Below, piece after piece: positions 5,548-11,894 of a stretch of DNA of 58,437 nucleotides. Both the position numbers and the translations under genes were made by a program. Every line of letters begins with the position of its first letter. Within the stretch, counting starts at the first letter, position 1. Source of the stretch: a virus; IMG/VR virus record IMGVR_UViG_3300027816_000115, positions 1 through 58,437 of that record; one strand, written 5' to 3'. Below the pieces are notes generated by a model. That model was not told the origin of the DNA. It searched no databases and saw only the letters and a list, made by a program, of their open reading frames with translations.

Positions 5548-5595
5548 TCGTTTACAGTCTGAACACGAATAACAATAGATAATAATAATGTAACA
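5548..5595 (+). promoter_or_regulatory. Early promoter element P9
   Basis: Copy 9: TTTACAGTCTGAACACG with AACACG at 5562-5567, nine-base spacer, AGATAAT (one mismatch) at 5577-5583, ATGTAAC from 5588. It is the last recognisable copy and precedes the gene run starting at 5610. Confidence 0.7.
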
Positions 5596-5609
5596 AAAAT
5601 CAATTAATT

Positions 5610-6047
5610 ATGAATATATTTTATTTAGATAGAGACCCTTATAAAGCGGCTGAGATGCATTACGGAAAACACGTAGTCAAAATGGTATTAGAAGCTGCTC
5701 AATTATTATGCACAGCTCATCATATTGCTGGTGACGGTAATGTACCATACAAAAAAACACACATGAATCATCCATCGGCAGTATGGGTACGATCATCAAA
5801 AGCAAATTACATGTGGTGTTATGAATATATGTTAGCACTTGGTAAAGAATATACAAAGCGATATGGCAAATCACATTTAACAATTGAAAAATGCCGTGAC
5901 GTTTTATATAATATACCAAATAATATTACTATTGAAGATTTTTGTGATCCACCTCAATGTATGCCAGACGAATATAAAATGGCGGATGCTATACAAGGTT
6001 ATCAAAAATATTACGAATTTGGAAAAGCACACTTAAAAGATAAATAA
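5610..6047 (+). CDS. Phage MNIFYLD-type protein, possibly pyrimidine-dimer glycosylase-like, 145 residues
   Basis: It starts MNIFYLDRDPYKAAEMH and carries KHVVKMVLEAAQLL, then THMNHPSAVWVRSSKANY, then PPQCMPDEYK. This layout is common in phages of marine bacteria and is often annotated as pyrimidine dimer DNA glycosylase-like because of distant similarity to T4 endonuclease V relatives. I see the conserved His/Lys and NHPSxxWVR motifs but cannot verify catalysis. It is the first gene after P9. A DNA repair role is plausible, not shown. Confidence 0.5.
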   Translation: MNIFYLDRDPYKAAEMHYGKHVVKMVLEAAQLLCTAHHIAGDGNVPYKKTHMNHPSAVWVRSSKANYMWCYEYMLALGKEYTKRYGKSHLTIEKCRDVLYNIPNNITIEDFCDPPQCMPDEYKMADAIQGYQKYYEFGKAHLKDK

Positions 6048-6048
6048 T

Positions 6049-6312
6049 ATGAAATACTACGATTACGACAAAGCAAAAGACCTAATTAGAAAATACAAAA
6101 AAGATAGAGGTTTAATACGAGCTTGCCTTGGCATGAAAGAAGATTGGTATTGGACAGCAGAAGATGTATGGTTAAATGGAAAGTATGTAACAAGACTTAA
6201 TGAAAAAACAGAAATAGGTGGAATTAATAAAAGTTATTGGGCAACACCTGTATTAGAATTAGAAACAGATGACAATTTAGTAATCACAATAGACTGTTAT
6301 AAATATGAATAA
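6049..6312 (+). CDS. Unknown protein, 87 residues
   Basis: MKYYDYDKAKDLIRKYK opens a protein with a Lys/Arg-rich helical first third, then KEDWYWTAEDVWLNGK and a beta-like C-terminal half ending IDCYKYE. The central WYWTAEDVWLNG resembles a small conserved motif seen in Bacteroidota phage proteins, but I cannot name a family. It starts one base after the upstream stop and overlaps the next gene by 8 bases. Confidence 0.6.
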   Translation: MKYYDYDKAKDLIRKYKKDRGLIRACLGMKEDWYWTAEDVWLNGKYVTRLNEKTEIGGINKSYWATPVLELETDDNLVITIDCYKYE

Positions 6313-6490
6313 GCCACAAATAATTGAAGAATTAGAATTAAGTATATATATGCTTGATCTATCCGATAATACATTGATAGCTAATAAGCTTAGAAGAATC
6401 AAAGAATCATTAAAAAATGAATGGGATCTTAGCGATTTTTATATGGAATTAATGAAAAAAGAACTTTATTATTATGAAAAACAGTTATAA
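6305..6490 (+). CDS. Small helical protein, 61 residues
   Basis: MNKPQIIEELELSIYML opens a fully helical-looking, Leu/Glu/Lys-rich product (NTLIANKLRRIKESLKNEWD). It overlaps the upstream gene by 8 bases, consistent with an operon. No known domain. Confidence 0.55.
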   Translation: MNKPQIIEELELSIYMLDLSDNTLIANKLRRIKESLKNEWDLSDFYMELMKKELYYYEKQL

Positions 6491-6493
6491 CTT

Positions 6494-6904
6494 ATGAAAA
6501 ACACTTATAAAAATAGATATGGTGATATTTTCGCTTTCGAGTTACAAGAAGATGGTAACATCTTATGGTCTGGTAATTTTAAATATTGTAGATTTGGAAT
6601 GCCAAATGACTATACGAGAGCTTATAAAGAATATGTAGACGACAATTGCAATAGCGACCACTGTATGTCATTAAAACAATTTAAAGAAGAGGTGCATAGA
6701 TATGACGATGAAACTCATCAGTATATTTATGACAAGTATGTTAGAATGGTTGATTGCTTAAGAGATAAAATAGATATGATAGATCCTTCAGGTGGTCCAT
6801 ATATAACTGTTGGTATGAATATGAAACGTTTTGGTTTTGAAAATTCAATAGTAAAAGATTTTGAAGTGCATAAAGATGGATATTTAATTATAACTGAAAA
6901 ATAA
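6494..6904 (+). CDS. Unknown protein, 136 residues
   Basis: MKNTYKNRYGDIFAFEL opens a mixed alpha/beta protein rich in Tyr and Asp (DNCNSDHCMSLKQF, DRYDDETHQYIYDKY). DPSGGPYITVGMNM in the last third is glycine-rich. No motif I can assign. It lies 3 bases after the upstream gene and 3 before the next. Confidence 0.6.
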   Translation: MKNTYKNRYGDIFAFELQEDGNILWSGNFKYCRFGMPNDYTRAYKEYVDDNCNSDHCMSLKQFKEEVHRYDDETHQYIYDKYVRMVDCLRDKIDMIDPSGGPYITVGMNMKRFGFENSIVKDFEVHKDGYLIITEK

Positions 6905-6907
6905 ACT

Positions 6908-7120
6908 ATGACACCAAAAGAAAAAGCGAAAGAGTTAATGTTAAAGTATTATGACTTAATTGAAATGAGCACTGTTAGTTTTTCAAAACAATGCGCATTA
7001 ATAGCAGTTGATGAGATACTGAAAATTATTCCAAAATTTGAATATGGTCAAGGCGAAAAAACCACAACTAAAGAATATGATTACTGGGAAGAAGTTAAAC
7101 AAGAAATAGAAAAATTATGA
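6908..7120 (+). CDS. MTPKEKA-type small phage protein, copy 1, 70 residues
   Basis: The start MTPKEKAKELMLKYY, the middle SKQCALIAVDEILKIIP and the end YWEEVKQEIEKL mark a small helical protein often seen in Bacteroidota phages. A paralogue lies at 19223-19414 with the same ends (MTPKEKA..., YWQEVKQETEKL). Both copies end in an ATGA overlap with the next gene. The role is unknown. Confidence 0.65.
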   Translation: MTPKEKAKELMLKYYDLIEMSTVSFSKQCALIAVDEILKIIPKFEYGQGEKTTTKEYDYWEEVKQEIEKL

Positions 7121-7368
7121 GTACAGTATTCGGAATATTACAAGTTAAAGTTGAACACGAAAAGTTAGTAGACCAAGATGGTGATCTGTTAAATTATATA
7201 TCTCACGAAATTTTTGAACCTGTATTTTTTAGAGGAGCAAATAGTAGATGGTTAAAGAATTGGGCAGAGCTTTTAGATAATGACACAAAAGTTTATGCCA
7301 TAGATAATACACAGCAAGGTATTTTTACCATAAAAGATTGTAAAGAATTTTTAAAAAATAAATTATGA
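7117..7368 (+). CDS. Unknown protein, 83 residues
   Basis: It starts MSTVFGILQVKVEHEKL at an ATGA overlap with the upstream gene. SHEIFEPVFFRGANSRWLKNWAELLDNDTKVYAIDN looks like a compact alpha/beta domain. No family recognised. It overlaps the next start by 4 bases. Confidence 0.6.
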   Translation: MSTVFGILQVKVEHEKLVDQDGDLLNYISHEIFEPVFFRGANSRWLKNWAELLDNDTKVYAIDNTQQGIFTIKDCKEFLKNKL

Positions 7369-7547
7369 AATTACAGCTTACTACATACGGAAAAACAATG
7401 ACTATTGAAACAGAACACAGCGATGTTTCTTTAGAAGATTACTTTGAAGCATTTGAAGGCTTGCTTGTTCAAGCTACATTTGAGCAAAGAAGTATTAGAG
7501 AATTTATAATAGAATTAGGCGAACACTATAAACATTTATACTTATGA
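7365..7547 (+). CDS. Unknown acidic protein, 60 residues
   Basis: MKLQLTTYGKTMTIETEH opens an acidic product with SLEDYFEAFEGLLVQATF and a helical end. Similar short proteins with a beta hairpin followed by one helix are frequent in phages of Bacteroidota, without a known role. It is coupled to both neighbours by ATGA overlaps. Confidence 0.55.
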   Translation: MKLQLTTYGKTMTIETEHSDVSLEDYFEAFEGLLVQATFEQRSIREFIIELGEHYKHLYL

Positions 7548-7705
7548 AACCAACGAAAGAACAATTAGAAGAAATTAAAGAAAAGTATATTGATGTACAA
7601 GAAGATATATTATTAGACTCAAATAATAGACCATATGTACAAACAAAAAATGGCAAAATGTATTTGTCAGCTAAAAATAAATATCATTATACTATAAAAA
7701 ATTAA
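7544..7705 (+). CDS. Unknown protein, 53 residues
   Basis: The frame MKPTKEQLEEIKEKYID to KYHYTIKN starts at an ATGA overlap with the previous gene and is followed after 2 bases by the next. The first half is helical and charged; the second half (NNRPYVQTKNGKMYLSAKN) is beta-like. The double operon fit supports it; function unknown. Confidence 0.6.
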   Translation: MKPTKEQLEEIKEKYIDVQEDILLDSNNRPYVQTKNGKMYLSAKNKYHYTIKN

Positions 7706-7707
7706 TT

Positions 7708-8013
7708 ATGACTTACGAAAAATTTGAAAAAATTATGTTAGCTTTAAATAAGTCTAGACAAAATACAGATCTTTTATATAGGCATGGCGTAGATATAACT
7801 GAAATAACAGATCATTTACAAACTATAATAGAAGATTTATTAGGATTTATTTTTACTAAAGAAGGCAAAGATTGGATAGAATGGTTTATATATGAAAAAG
7901 ATTTTGGAGAACGTGAAGATATAAAAGCTTGGGATGCAGATAAAAATGAAATAGCATACGATATAAAAAGTTTATATGAATTATTAATTAACGAATACTA
8001 TAACAAAAAATAA
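7708..8013 (+). CDS. Unknown acidic helical protein, 101 residues
   Basis: MTYEKFEKIMLALNKSR opens a helical, acidic protein with YRHGVDITEITDHLQTIIEDLL and KDWIEWFIYEKDFG. The EWFIYEKDFG segment is shared with many small phage proteins that follow the pattern 'helix-helix-W-FIYE'. No function is known. It lies 2 bases after the previous stop and 2 before the next start. Confidence 0.6.
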   Translation: MTYEKFEKIMLALNKSRQNTDLLYRHGVDITEITDHLQTIIEDLLGFIFTKEGKDWIEWFIYEKDFGEREDIKAWDADKNEIAYDIKSLYELLINEYYNKK

Positions 8014-8015
8014 TT

Positions 8016-8273
8016 ATGACAGACGAACAAATCGAAAAATTAGCAGAATTAGTTTTCCAAAAATTATTAGCTAAACAAAAAGAATGGGACGAGCAATATA
8101 ATACTGATATTTATACTGAGATAGAAATTCCAGACTCAGTAGCTATAGCAACACAGTTAGCAGTAGCAGAAATGTTATTAAAACAATATGTTGAAGAAGA
8201 AAATTATCGGCTTGCTAGTGAAATGCAAAAAACAATAGAATTATTAAATAACAAATTAAATGAAATGAAATAG
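8016..8273 (+). CDS. Unknown helical protein, 85 residues
   Basis: MTDEQIEKLAELVFQKL, then long acidic helices (AIATQLAVAEMLLKQYV, LASEMQKTIELLNNKL), suggest a coiled-coil dimer. No enzyme motif. It is the last gene before the short intergenic region with the inverted motif at 8284-8327. Confidence 0.6.
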   Translation: MTDEQIEKLAELVFQKLLAKQKEWDEQYNTDIYTEIEIPDSVAIATQLAVAEMLLKQYVEEENYRLASEMQKTIELLNNKLNEMK

Positions 8274-8327
8274 TTGACAAATAGTGACGTCAGCTAATTA
8301 AGTTATTAAAATAGCAAGCTAATGTCA
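8274..8327 (+). promoter_or_regulatory. Inverted motif and possible promoter at the start of the HTH gene
   Basis: TTGACA (8274-8279) is a possible -35 box but no clean -10 follows. GTGACGTCAGC (8284-8294) and GCTAATGTCAT (8318-8328) form an imperfect inverted repeat 35 bases apart. A near copy with 34-base spacing lies at 194-237. The second arm contains the start codon of the 8322 gene. It could be an operator, or an RNA hairpin that controls translation. Confidence 0.4.
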
Positions 8328-8942
8328 TACGATAGAAATTTAGAATACTTAAATAAAAAAAGAGTGATATATAGACGCGGACCAATAAATGATAAGCCAA
8401 CAGAAGAATTTAGTTGGGGTAGTTATTATGAAGAAGGTACAAAAGAATGTTATGAACTATTTCGTAGTAGTGCAAAGATAACTACGTATAAATCATTACG
8501 CTGGCATTTATACGTTCTTTGGTATCTAAATAATAATCTAGATCAAAATGCTTTTGAAGATATTGTTAGGTATGTATGTGATAAAAAAAATGGGTTTATA
8601 ACTTTTACAGTTAGCGAACAATTATTACAGAACATGATGTATGATATATCTCTTAAAGACCTTGAAGAACCACCATATAATAAAACAAGAAAGATAATCT
8701 TTAAAGACAACAGTGGGCTTACATTAAACGAGAAGCTAAGCATAGTTGGTAAAATGATTGGTAAAACTAAAAAGGTTAATGAGTCTGATATATACGATGT
8801 TATGCTATACATGCACGATGTCGGACAAAAAATAACAATTAAAAAAATTGCAGAGCATTTTGGTTGTGCAATTAGAACAATACATAGAAACATGAGTAAT
8901 GAATTAAAAAAAGAAAAAGAAATCCTTAATCAAGAATTATGA
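8322..8942 (+). CDS. HTH-containing DNA-binding protein, 206 residues
   Basis: The C-terminal quarter carries a helix-turn-helix: VGQKITIKKIAEHFGCAIRT (about residues 165-184), followed by IHRNMSNELKKEKE. The rest is mixed with aromatic residues (LRWHLYVLWYLNNN) and no known enzyme motif. It is probably a phage transcription or replication regulator. It overlaps the next gene by 4 bases, and the sigma factor is the second gene downstream. The inverted motif in its leader could be its own operator, which is inference. Confidence 0.6.
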   Translation: MSYDRNLEYLNKKRVIYRRGPINDKPTEEFSWGSYYEEGTKECYELFRSSAKITTYKSLRWHLYVLWYLNNNLDQNAFEDIVRYVCDKKNGFITFTVSEQLLQNMMYDISLKDLEEPPYNKTRKIIFKDNSGLTLNEKLSIVGKMIGKTKKVNESDIYDVMLYMHDVGQKITIKKIAEHFGCAIRTIHRNMSNELKKEKEILNQEL

Positions 8943-9139
8943 AACAGTTTATAATATTTTTTATAACTTGGGTAGCAAGTAATCTATCTGTCCCGTTTTG
9001 GGTTATTGGACATGTACATTTAACATTAAACGTTTATCATGACATACATGAAATAATAACCTCATTTGGAATGAATATATTAGTTGCCATAGGATTTTGG
9101 ATCGAATGGAAAAATAACATAAAACAAAACAGAAATTAA
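8939..9139 (+). CDS. Small membrane protein, 66 residues
   Basis: Two hydrophobic stretches, about residues 4-24 (FIIFFITWVASNLSVPFW) and 43-57 (FGMNILVAIGFWIEW), indicate two membrane spans, with a Lys/Asn-rich C-terminus. It starts at an ATGA overlap with the HTH gene. It could be a membrane-remodelling or superinfection protein; there is no evidence for a particular role. Confidence 0.55.
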   Translation: MKQFIIFFITWVASNLSVPFWVIGHVHLTLNVYHDIHEIITSFGMNILVAIGFWIEWKNNIKQNRN

Positions 9140-9141
9140 TT

Positions 9142-9906
9142 ATGAAAAGCTACAACATACCAAATTATATAAGGTACAAAGAAGATATAGCTCGTGTTAA
9201 TAAGGATAATAACGAAATAGATTTTAAATCATATTCTAGAGATCAGCTTATAAGTAAGTTTTTACCATTAGTAGAAAATATAGCTAAAAAGTTTTCAACA
9301 ACAACGCAAGCTTCTGGTATATTAGATATTACAGATCTTATTCAATATGGTTCAATTGGATTAGTATTAGCTGTTGACAAAATAGAATGGAGCACAATAA
9401 GCTCTTCTGTTGATCAAGAAAAAACAATTAAGTCGTTTCTATCAAAAAGAATTAAAGGCTCGATTAGAAGGGCTATAGATATTAATAGAGGCGCTATTAA
9501 AATTCCAGAGCATAAGCTAAATGAAATTAGAAAAGATAATGGTCAAGATCATCAAATGGCTGCATTGTTTTTTAATTCTATATTTCTTAGTATTGATGAA
9601 CAAATGAGCGATGAAGACGATGAGAATATGTTATACCAAATACCGGATAGAGCAGAGCCGTATAACATTGATAAAATGAATAGGTTCCTTAAAGAGTTAT
9701 TAGAAAAACATTTAACATATACGGAATATCATGTATTAAGTTTAAGTTATGGATTAGATGGCGATAAATATCCAGCTAATGCAATAGCAGATTTTTTAGG
9801 TATTGAAGGAGCAAGCGCTTATATTAGAATTTCAGAAATTAAGAAGCAAGCAATCGCTAAATTAATTGCTAACGTTGATTCCTCACAAGTCATTGATTAC
9901 CTATAA
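9142..9906 (+). CDS. Sigma-70 family RNA polymerase sigma factor, 254 residues
   Basis: Region 2 is visible: FLPLVENIAKKF, then DLIQYGSIGLVLAVDK and FLSKRIKGSIRRAID (about residues 35-115). Region 4 follows at LTYTEYHVLSLSYGLDG with the HTH AIADFLGIEGASAYIRIS (about 190-240). Region 1 is absent and region 3 is replaced by an acidic linker (DEQMSDEDDENM). It should bind host core RNA polymerase and direct it to phage promoters, possibly middle or late genes. It may be linked to the P-elements, although those are upstream of it. Length fits phage and sporulation-type sigma factors. Confidence 0.85.
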   Translation: MKSYNIPNYIRYKEDIARVNKDNNEIDFKSYSRDQLISKFLPLVENIAKKFSTTTQASGILDITDLIQYGSIGLVLAVDKIEWSTISSSVDQEKTIKSFLSKRIKGSIRRAIDINRGAIKIPEHKLNEIRKDNGQDHQMAALFFNSIFLSIDEQMSDEDDENMLYQIPDRAEPYNIDKMNRFLKELLEKHLTYTEYHVLSLSYGLDGDKYPANAIADFLGIEGASAYIRISEIKKQAIAKLIANVDSSQVIDYL

Positions 9907-9998
9907 GTTAAATTAAAATTCGTCACAAAAATATACTAAATATGGGACAAAATACGTAATTATTATAATATAAAAACTAAACAATTAAATTTTATTAT
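9907..9998 (+). promoter_or_regulatory. AT-rich intergenic region, possible divergent copy of the promoter element
   Basis: ACAAAATACG (9947-9956) followed by TATAATATAAA (9963-9973) vaguely resembles the AACACG/TGATAAT pair but the spacing and second box do not match. It may be a sigma-factor-dependent promoter for the Erf operon. I see no hairpin or open frame. Confidence 0.25.
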
Positions 9999-10571
9999 AT
10001 GGCAAAAAAAGAAGAGCAAACATTATCTTTACATGAAAAGTTGTCAAAGATTCAAGTTGAATTTAAAGCTAATAAAAGTAAGTACAATTCATTTGGAAAA
10101 TATAACTTTAGATCAGCAGAAGATATATTAGAAGCGTTAAAACCTTTTAATGAAAAGTATGGGGTTTATTTTGTAGTTAAAGAGCATGTAACATACAATG
10201 GATCATTACCTATTATGTTATCAAATGCTACAATTTATGATATTAATGGATCAGATTCTATTGAGGCAACAGCTGTTGTAGGTGTTGATTTAGTTCAAAA
10301 AGGTATGCAGACACCGCAAGCATTTGGATCAGCATCATCTTATGGTAAAAAATATGCTTTAGGAAATCTGTTATTAATTGATGATACTCAAGATGCCGAT
10401 GCAACTAATACACACGGCAAAACAACTGCTCCTGTTACAAAGAGTAAATTAGATGTAGGAGATGCGGCATTTGAAAAAGCAAAAGCATTTATTGCTAATG
10501 GTGGATCGTTAGATGCAATCAAAACAAAATACGATTTAACGGCGGCTGCATTAAAAGAATTAACACCATAA
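9999..10571 (+). CDS. erf: Erf-family single-strand annealing protein, 190 residues
   Basis: The N-terminal two thirds match the ERF superfamily: SLHEKLSKIQVEFKANKS, YNFRSAEDILEALKP, then QAFGSASSYGKKYALGNLLL and DDTQDADAT (about residues 8-140). These proteins form rings on single-stranded DNA and anneal complementary strands in phage recombination. The C-terminal 40 residues look like a separate small helical module. It lies 4 bases before the PD-(D/E)XK exonuclease, the usual recombinase-exonuclease pairing, with SSB nearby. Confidence 0.85.
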   Translation: MAKKEEQTLSLHEKLSKIQVEFKANKSKYNSFGKYNFRSAEDILEALKPFNEKYGVYFVVKEHVTYNGSLPIMLSNATIYDINGSDSIEATAVVGVDLVQKGMQTPQAFGSASSYGKKYALGNLLLIDDTQDADATNTHGKTTAPVTKSKLDVGDAAFEKAKAFIANGGSLDAIKTKYDLTAAALKELTP

Positions 10572-10575
10572 ATAT

Positions 10576-11316
10576 ATGACAGAAGAACAAATTAAAAATG
10601 TATTAAAACAACTAGAAAACGATGAGCATTATTATGGAGACCTGGGAAAAAAGTTTTTATCTAACTCCGACATCAGGTCATTATTAAAAGATCCATTAAC
10701 ATTCAAGCAACCAATAGTAGGTAATCCAAATTTAATTAAAGGCGCTTATTTTCACACATTAATATTAGAACCTGATAAACTAGAAAAGATTAAGATCATT
10801 GATACAACGACACGTAATACTACAAAGTATAAAGAACTTTCAATGGGTGAAATGTGTTTATTACAACATGAAGCAGACTCAATAGAATTATTAAGAGATG
10901 CAGTGTTAGAAAATTCAATGACACGTGATCTAATTAGAGATATAGATGTTGAGTATGAAGTACCTGGATTAATAGAATTAGAAGGCGAATGGTGGAAATT
11001 AAAAGCAGATATTAAGAATAATACGCAAGGTTTAATAGTAGATTTAAAAACAACATCTGACATAGATAAGTTCAGATACTCCGCAAAGGAATATAACTAC
11101 GACAGCCAAGCGTATATATATTCTAAGTATTTTAATTTAGATATGGTATTTATTGCTATAGATAAAACGTCAAAGAAAATTGGATTATATGATTGCTCAC
11201 CACAATTTTTAGAAAGCGGTAAATATAAAGTAGAAAAAGCAGTTGAAACATATCGACTGTTTTTTAAAGATGAAAATTTTAACTTAAAAGATTATTGTAT
11301 AACAGAAACACTTTAA
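10576..11316 (+). CDS. PD-(D/E)XK (YqaJ/RecB-like) exonuclease, 246 residues
   Basis: GAYFHTLILEPD with H60, then WWKLKADIKNN with D145, LIVDLKTT with D156 and K158, and YNYDSQAYIYS (Q178, Y180) form the PD-(D/E)XK core of PDDEXK_12/RecB-type phage exonucleases. It should degrade double-stranded ends to expose single strands for the Erf protein encoded just upstream, like the lambda Exo-Bet pair. The length is typical. It overlaps the ATG of nothing downstream; the lipoprotein gene starts 5 bases after the stop. Confidence 0.8.
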   Translation: MTEEQIKNVLKQLENDEHYYGDLGKKFLSNSDIRSLLKDPLTFKQPIVGNPNLIKGAYFHTLILEPDKLEKIKIIDTTTRNTTKYKELSMGEMCLLQHEADSIELLRDAVLENSMTRDLIRDIDVEYEVPGLIELEGEWWKLKADIKNNTQGLIVDLKTTSDIDKFRYSAKEYNYDSQAYIYSKYFNLDMVFIAIDKTSKKIGLYDCSPQFLESGKYKVEKAVETYRLFFKDENFNLKDYCITETL

Positions 11317-11321
11317 ACATT

Positions 11322-11492
11322 ATGAAACAATTAACATTAGTATTAGCAATTTTAGGAATTATTATGGTATCTTGTAGAGAATCAGCAACTGTAGAAGAAA
11401 CACCAGTAGTAGATTCAGTTGAAATAAAACAAACACCAGCTGATACATTAAAAACAGATACGGTAGTAGTAGATTCAGTAACTAATAAATAA
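11322..11492 (+). CDS. Small lipoprotein, 56 residues
   Basis: MKQLTLVLAILGIIMVSC is a short lipoprotein signal with the lipobox LGIIMVSC (Cys18); the mature part is acidic and Thr/Val/Asp-rich (VVDSVEIKQTPADTLKTD). The frame is open to 11295 but the ATG at 11322 gives the signal peptide and lies 5 bases after the upstream stop. A lipoprotein between the exonuclease and SSB genes is unusual. It could be a superinfection-exclusion protein or an outer spanin; its early location favours the first. Confidence 0.6.
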   Translation: MKQLTLVLAILGIIMVSCRESATVEETPVVDSVEIKQTPADTLKTDTVVVDSVTNK

Positions 11493-11498
11493 TTATAT

Positions 11499-11819
11499 AT
11501 GGCGAGTATTATTAAATGTTCAATTAACTTAAATGAAATTCCAAAACACAAAATCATCGATGGAAAAAAAGGAAAGTATCTCCCTATCACCATTACATTA
11601 AATGATGAAGTTGATCAGTTTGGTAACCAAGGACCAGTAATGGTTGAACAATCAAAAGAAGAGCGTGAATCAAAAGCTGCTAAAGTTTATTTAGGCAATG
11701 TAAAAGTTGTATGGACAAATGGCCAAAATGTTAATGCATCAACAAATGATCAACAAAAACCAGGAGCTAGACAACCGGCACAATCTTTTGCACCACAAGC
11801 AGATGATTTGCCATTTTAA
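11499..11819 (+). CDS. ssb: Single-stranded DNA-binding protein, 106 residues
   Basis: The short beta-rich N-terminal part is followed by a Gln/Pro/Ala-rich linker and an acidic tip ending DDLPF (102-106), the hallmark of bacterial-type SSB tails that recruit partner proteins. KAAKVYLGNVKVVW in the middle fits a small OB fold. It is the third gene after Erf and exonuclease and precedes the primase-helicase. It is shorter than E. coli SSB (178 residues) but similar to other phage SSBs. Confidence 0.7.
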   Translation: MASIIKCSINLNEIPKHKIIDGKKGKYLPITITLNDEVDQFGNQGPVMVEQSKEERESKAAKVYLGNVKVVWTNGQNVNASTNDQQKPGARQPAQSFAPQADDLPF

Positions 11820-11894
11820 ACTTATAGATTTAAATTAAAAAATAAACTTTAAGCTTATAAATTTAAAAATAATTAAACAATCTAATTAAATACA
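11820..11894 (+). other. AT-rich intergenic region with a short direct repeat
   Basis: CTTATAGATTTAAATT (11820-11835) is repeated as CTTATAAATTTAAAAA (11853-11868). The region is almost pure A/T with no hairpin or match to the P-element. It may hold a promoter or an unwinding site. Nothing else is visible. Confidence 0.3.
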
